Positions 58,801-58,802 of a stretch of DNA of 58,802 nt are shown here, piece by piece (position 1 is the stretch's first letter; each line of letters starts with the position of its first letter). Source of the DNA: Bacillota bacterium (GTDB lineage Bacteria > Bacillota > Clostridia > Peptostreptococcales > Anaerovoracaceae); NCBI GenBank assembly GCA_017432725.1, contig JAFRIQ010000020.1:1-58802 (forward strand), read 5' to 3'. The notes beneath the pieces were generated by a model. The model was not told the origin of the DNA, searched no databases, and saw only the letters and a list, made by a program, of their open reading frames with translations. Position numbers and translations under genes: made by a program.

Positions 58801-58802
58801 AA

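Noticed and set aside
1..58802. CRISPR arrays, transposases, integrases, attachment sites
   Set aside because: No regularly spaced repeats, no recombinase motifs and no disrupted genes were seen.

Overview
The window looks like the chromosome of a low-to-mid GC Gram-positive anaerobe of the Clostridia (Bacillota). The reasons are the dcw cluster led by mraZ with its AAAGTGG-type boxes, a type III glutamine synthetase, a clostridial single-chain PurL, the PfoR/EIIC_2 membrane protein, a ferredoxin-fused aldo/keto reductase, a yybP-ykoY manganese riboswitch, and frequent ATA, AGA and AGG codons. No phage, IS element, CRISPR array or rRNA is visible. Genus and species cannot be set from the sequence alone.

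Layout. (1) 1-2005, minus: an edge-truncated gene, an ABC ATPase and a FecCD permease, driven by a promoter whose -10 abuts a 12-bp inverted repeat. (2) 2070-4444, plus: a purine-type phosphoribosyltransferase, a THEP1-like NTPase and ychF. (3) 4629-17857, plus: purE, then a tight purC-purF-purM-purN-purO-AICAR formyltransferase-purD-purL-glnN operon. (4) 17908-21117: three U32-family genes, probably RNA hydroxylation factors. (5) 21145-27426: single genes and pairs on both strands (PfoR-like protein, aldo/keto reductase, RNase HII, NlpC/P60 hydrolase, zinc-ribbon membrane protein, DUF3786 protein, PAP2 phosphatase). (6) 27526-39605, plus: division and cell wall cluster mraZ-rsmH-ftsL-pbp-murF-mraY-murD-ftsW-murG-ftsQ-ftsZ. 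(7) 39655-50466, plus: SpoU methyltransferase, pheS, pheT, zapA, mutS2, argS, a TPR protein and an aldose epimerase. (8) 50537-53477, minus: a P-type cation ATPase under a manganese riboswitch. (9) 53528-56544, plus: GntR regulator with a DUF5808-like membrane protein, then a two-gene chromate transporter. (10) 56571-58277, minus: acyl-CoA ligase. (11) 58424-58800, plus: an unexplained promoter-hairpin unit, then tRNA-Asn and tRNA-Leu.

How the genes fit together. The purine operon covers most of the route from PRPP to IMP (purB and purK are not here) and ends in a glutamine synthetase that overlaps purL. Its PurF lacks the N-terminal cysteine nucleophile and other glutaminase landmarks but keeps the PRPP loop and four cysteines matching the Fe-S ligands of Bacillus-type PurF. 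It is therefore predicted to use ammonia or a separate glutaminase, while PurL keeps its Cys/His/Glu triad. IMP formation is split between an archaeal-type PurO and a stand-alone AICAR formyltransferase. Three genes (rnhB, an NlpC/P60 gene and the division PBP) have a -10 box 8-9 nt before the ATG and no Shine-Dalgarno, which suggests leaderless mRNAs. All functional calls rest on motifs read by eye; no database search was run.
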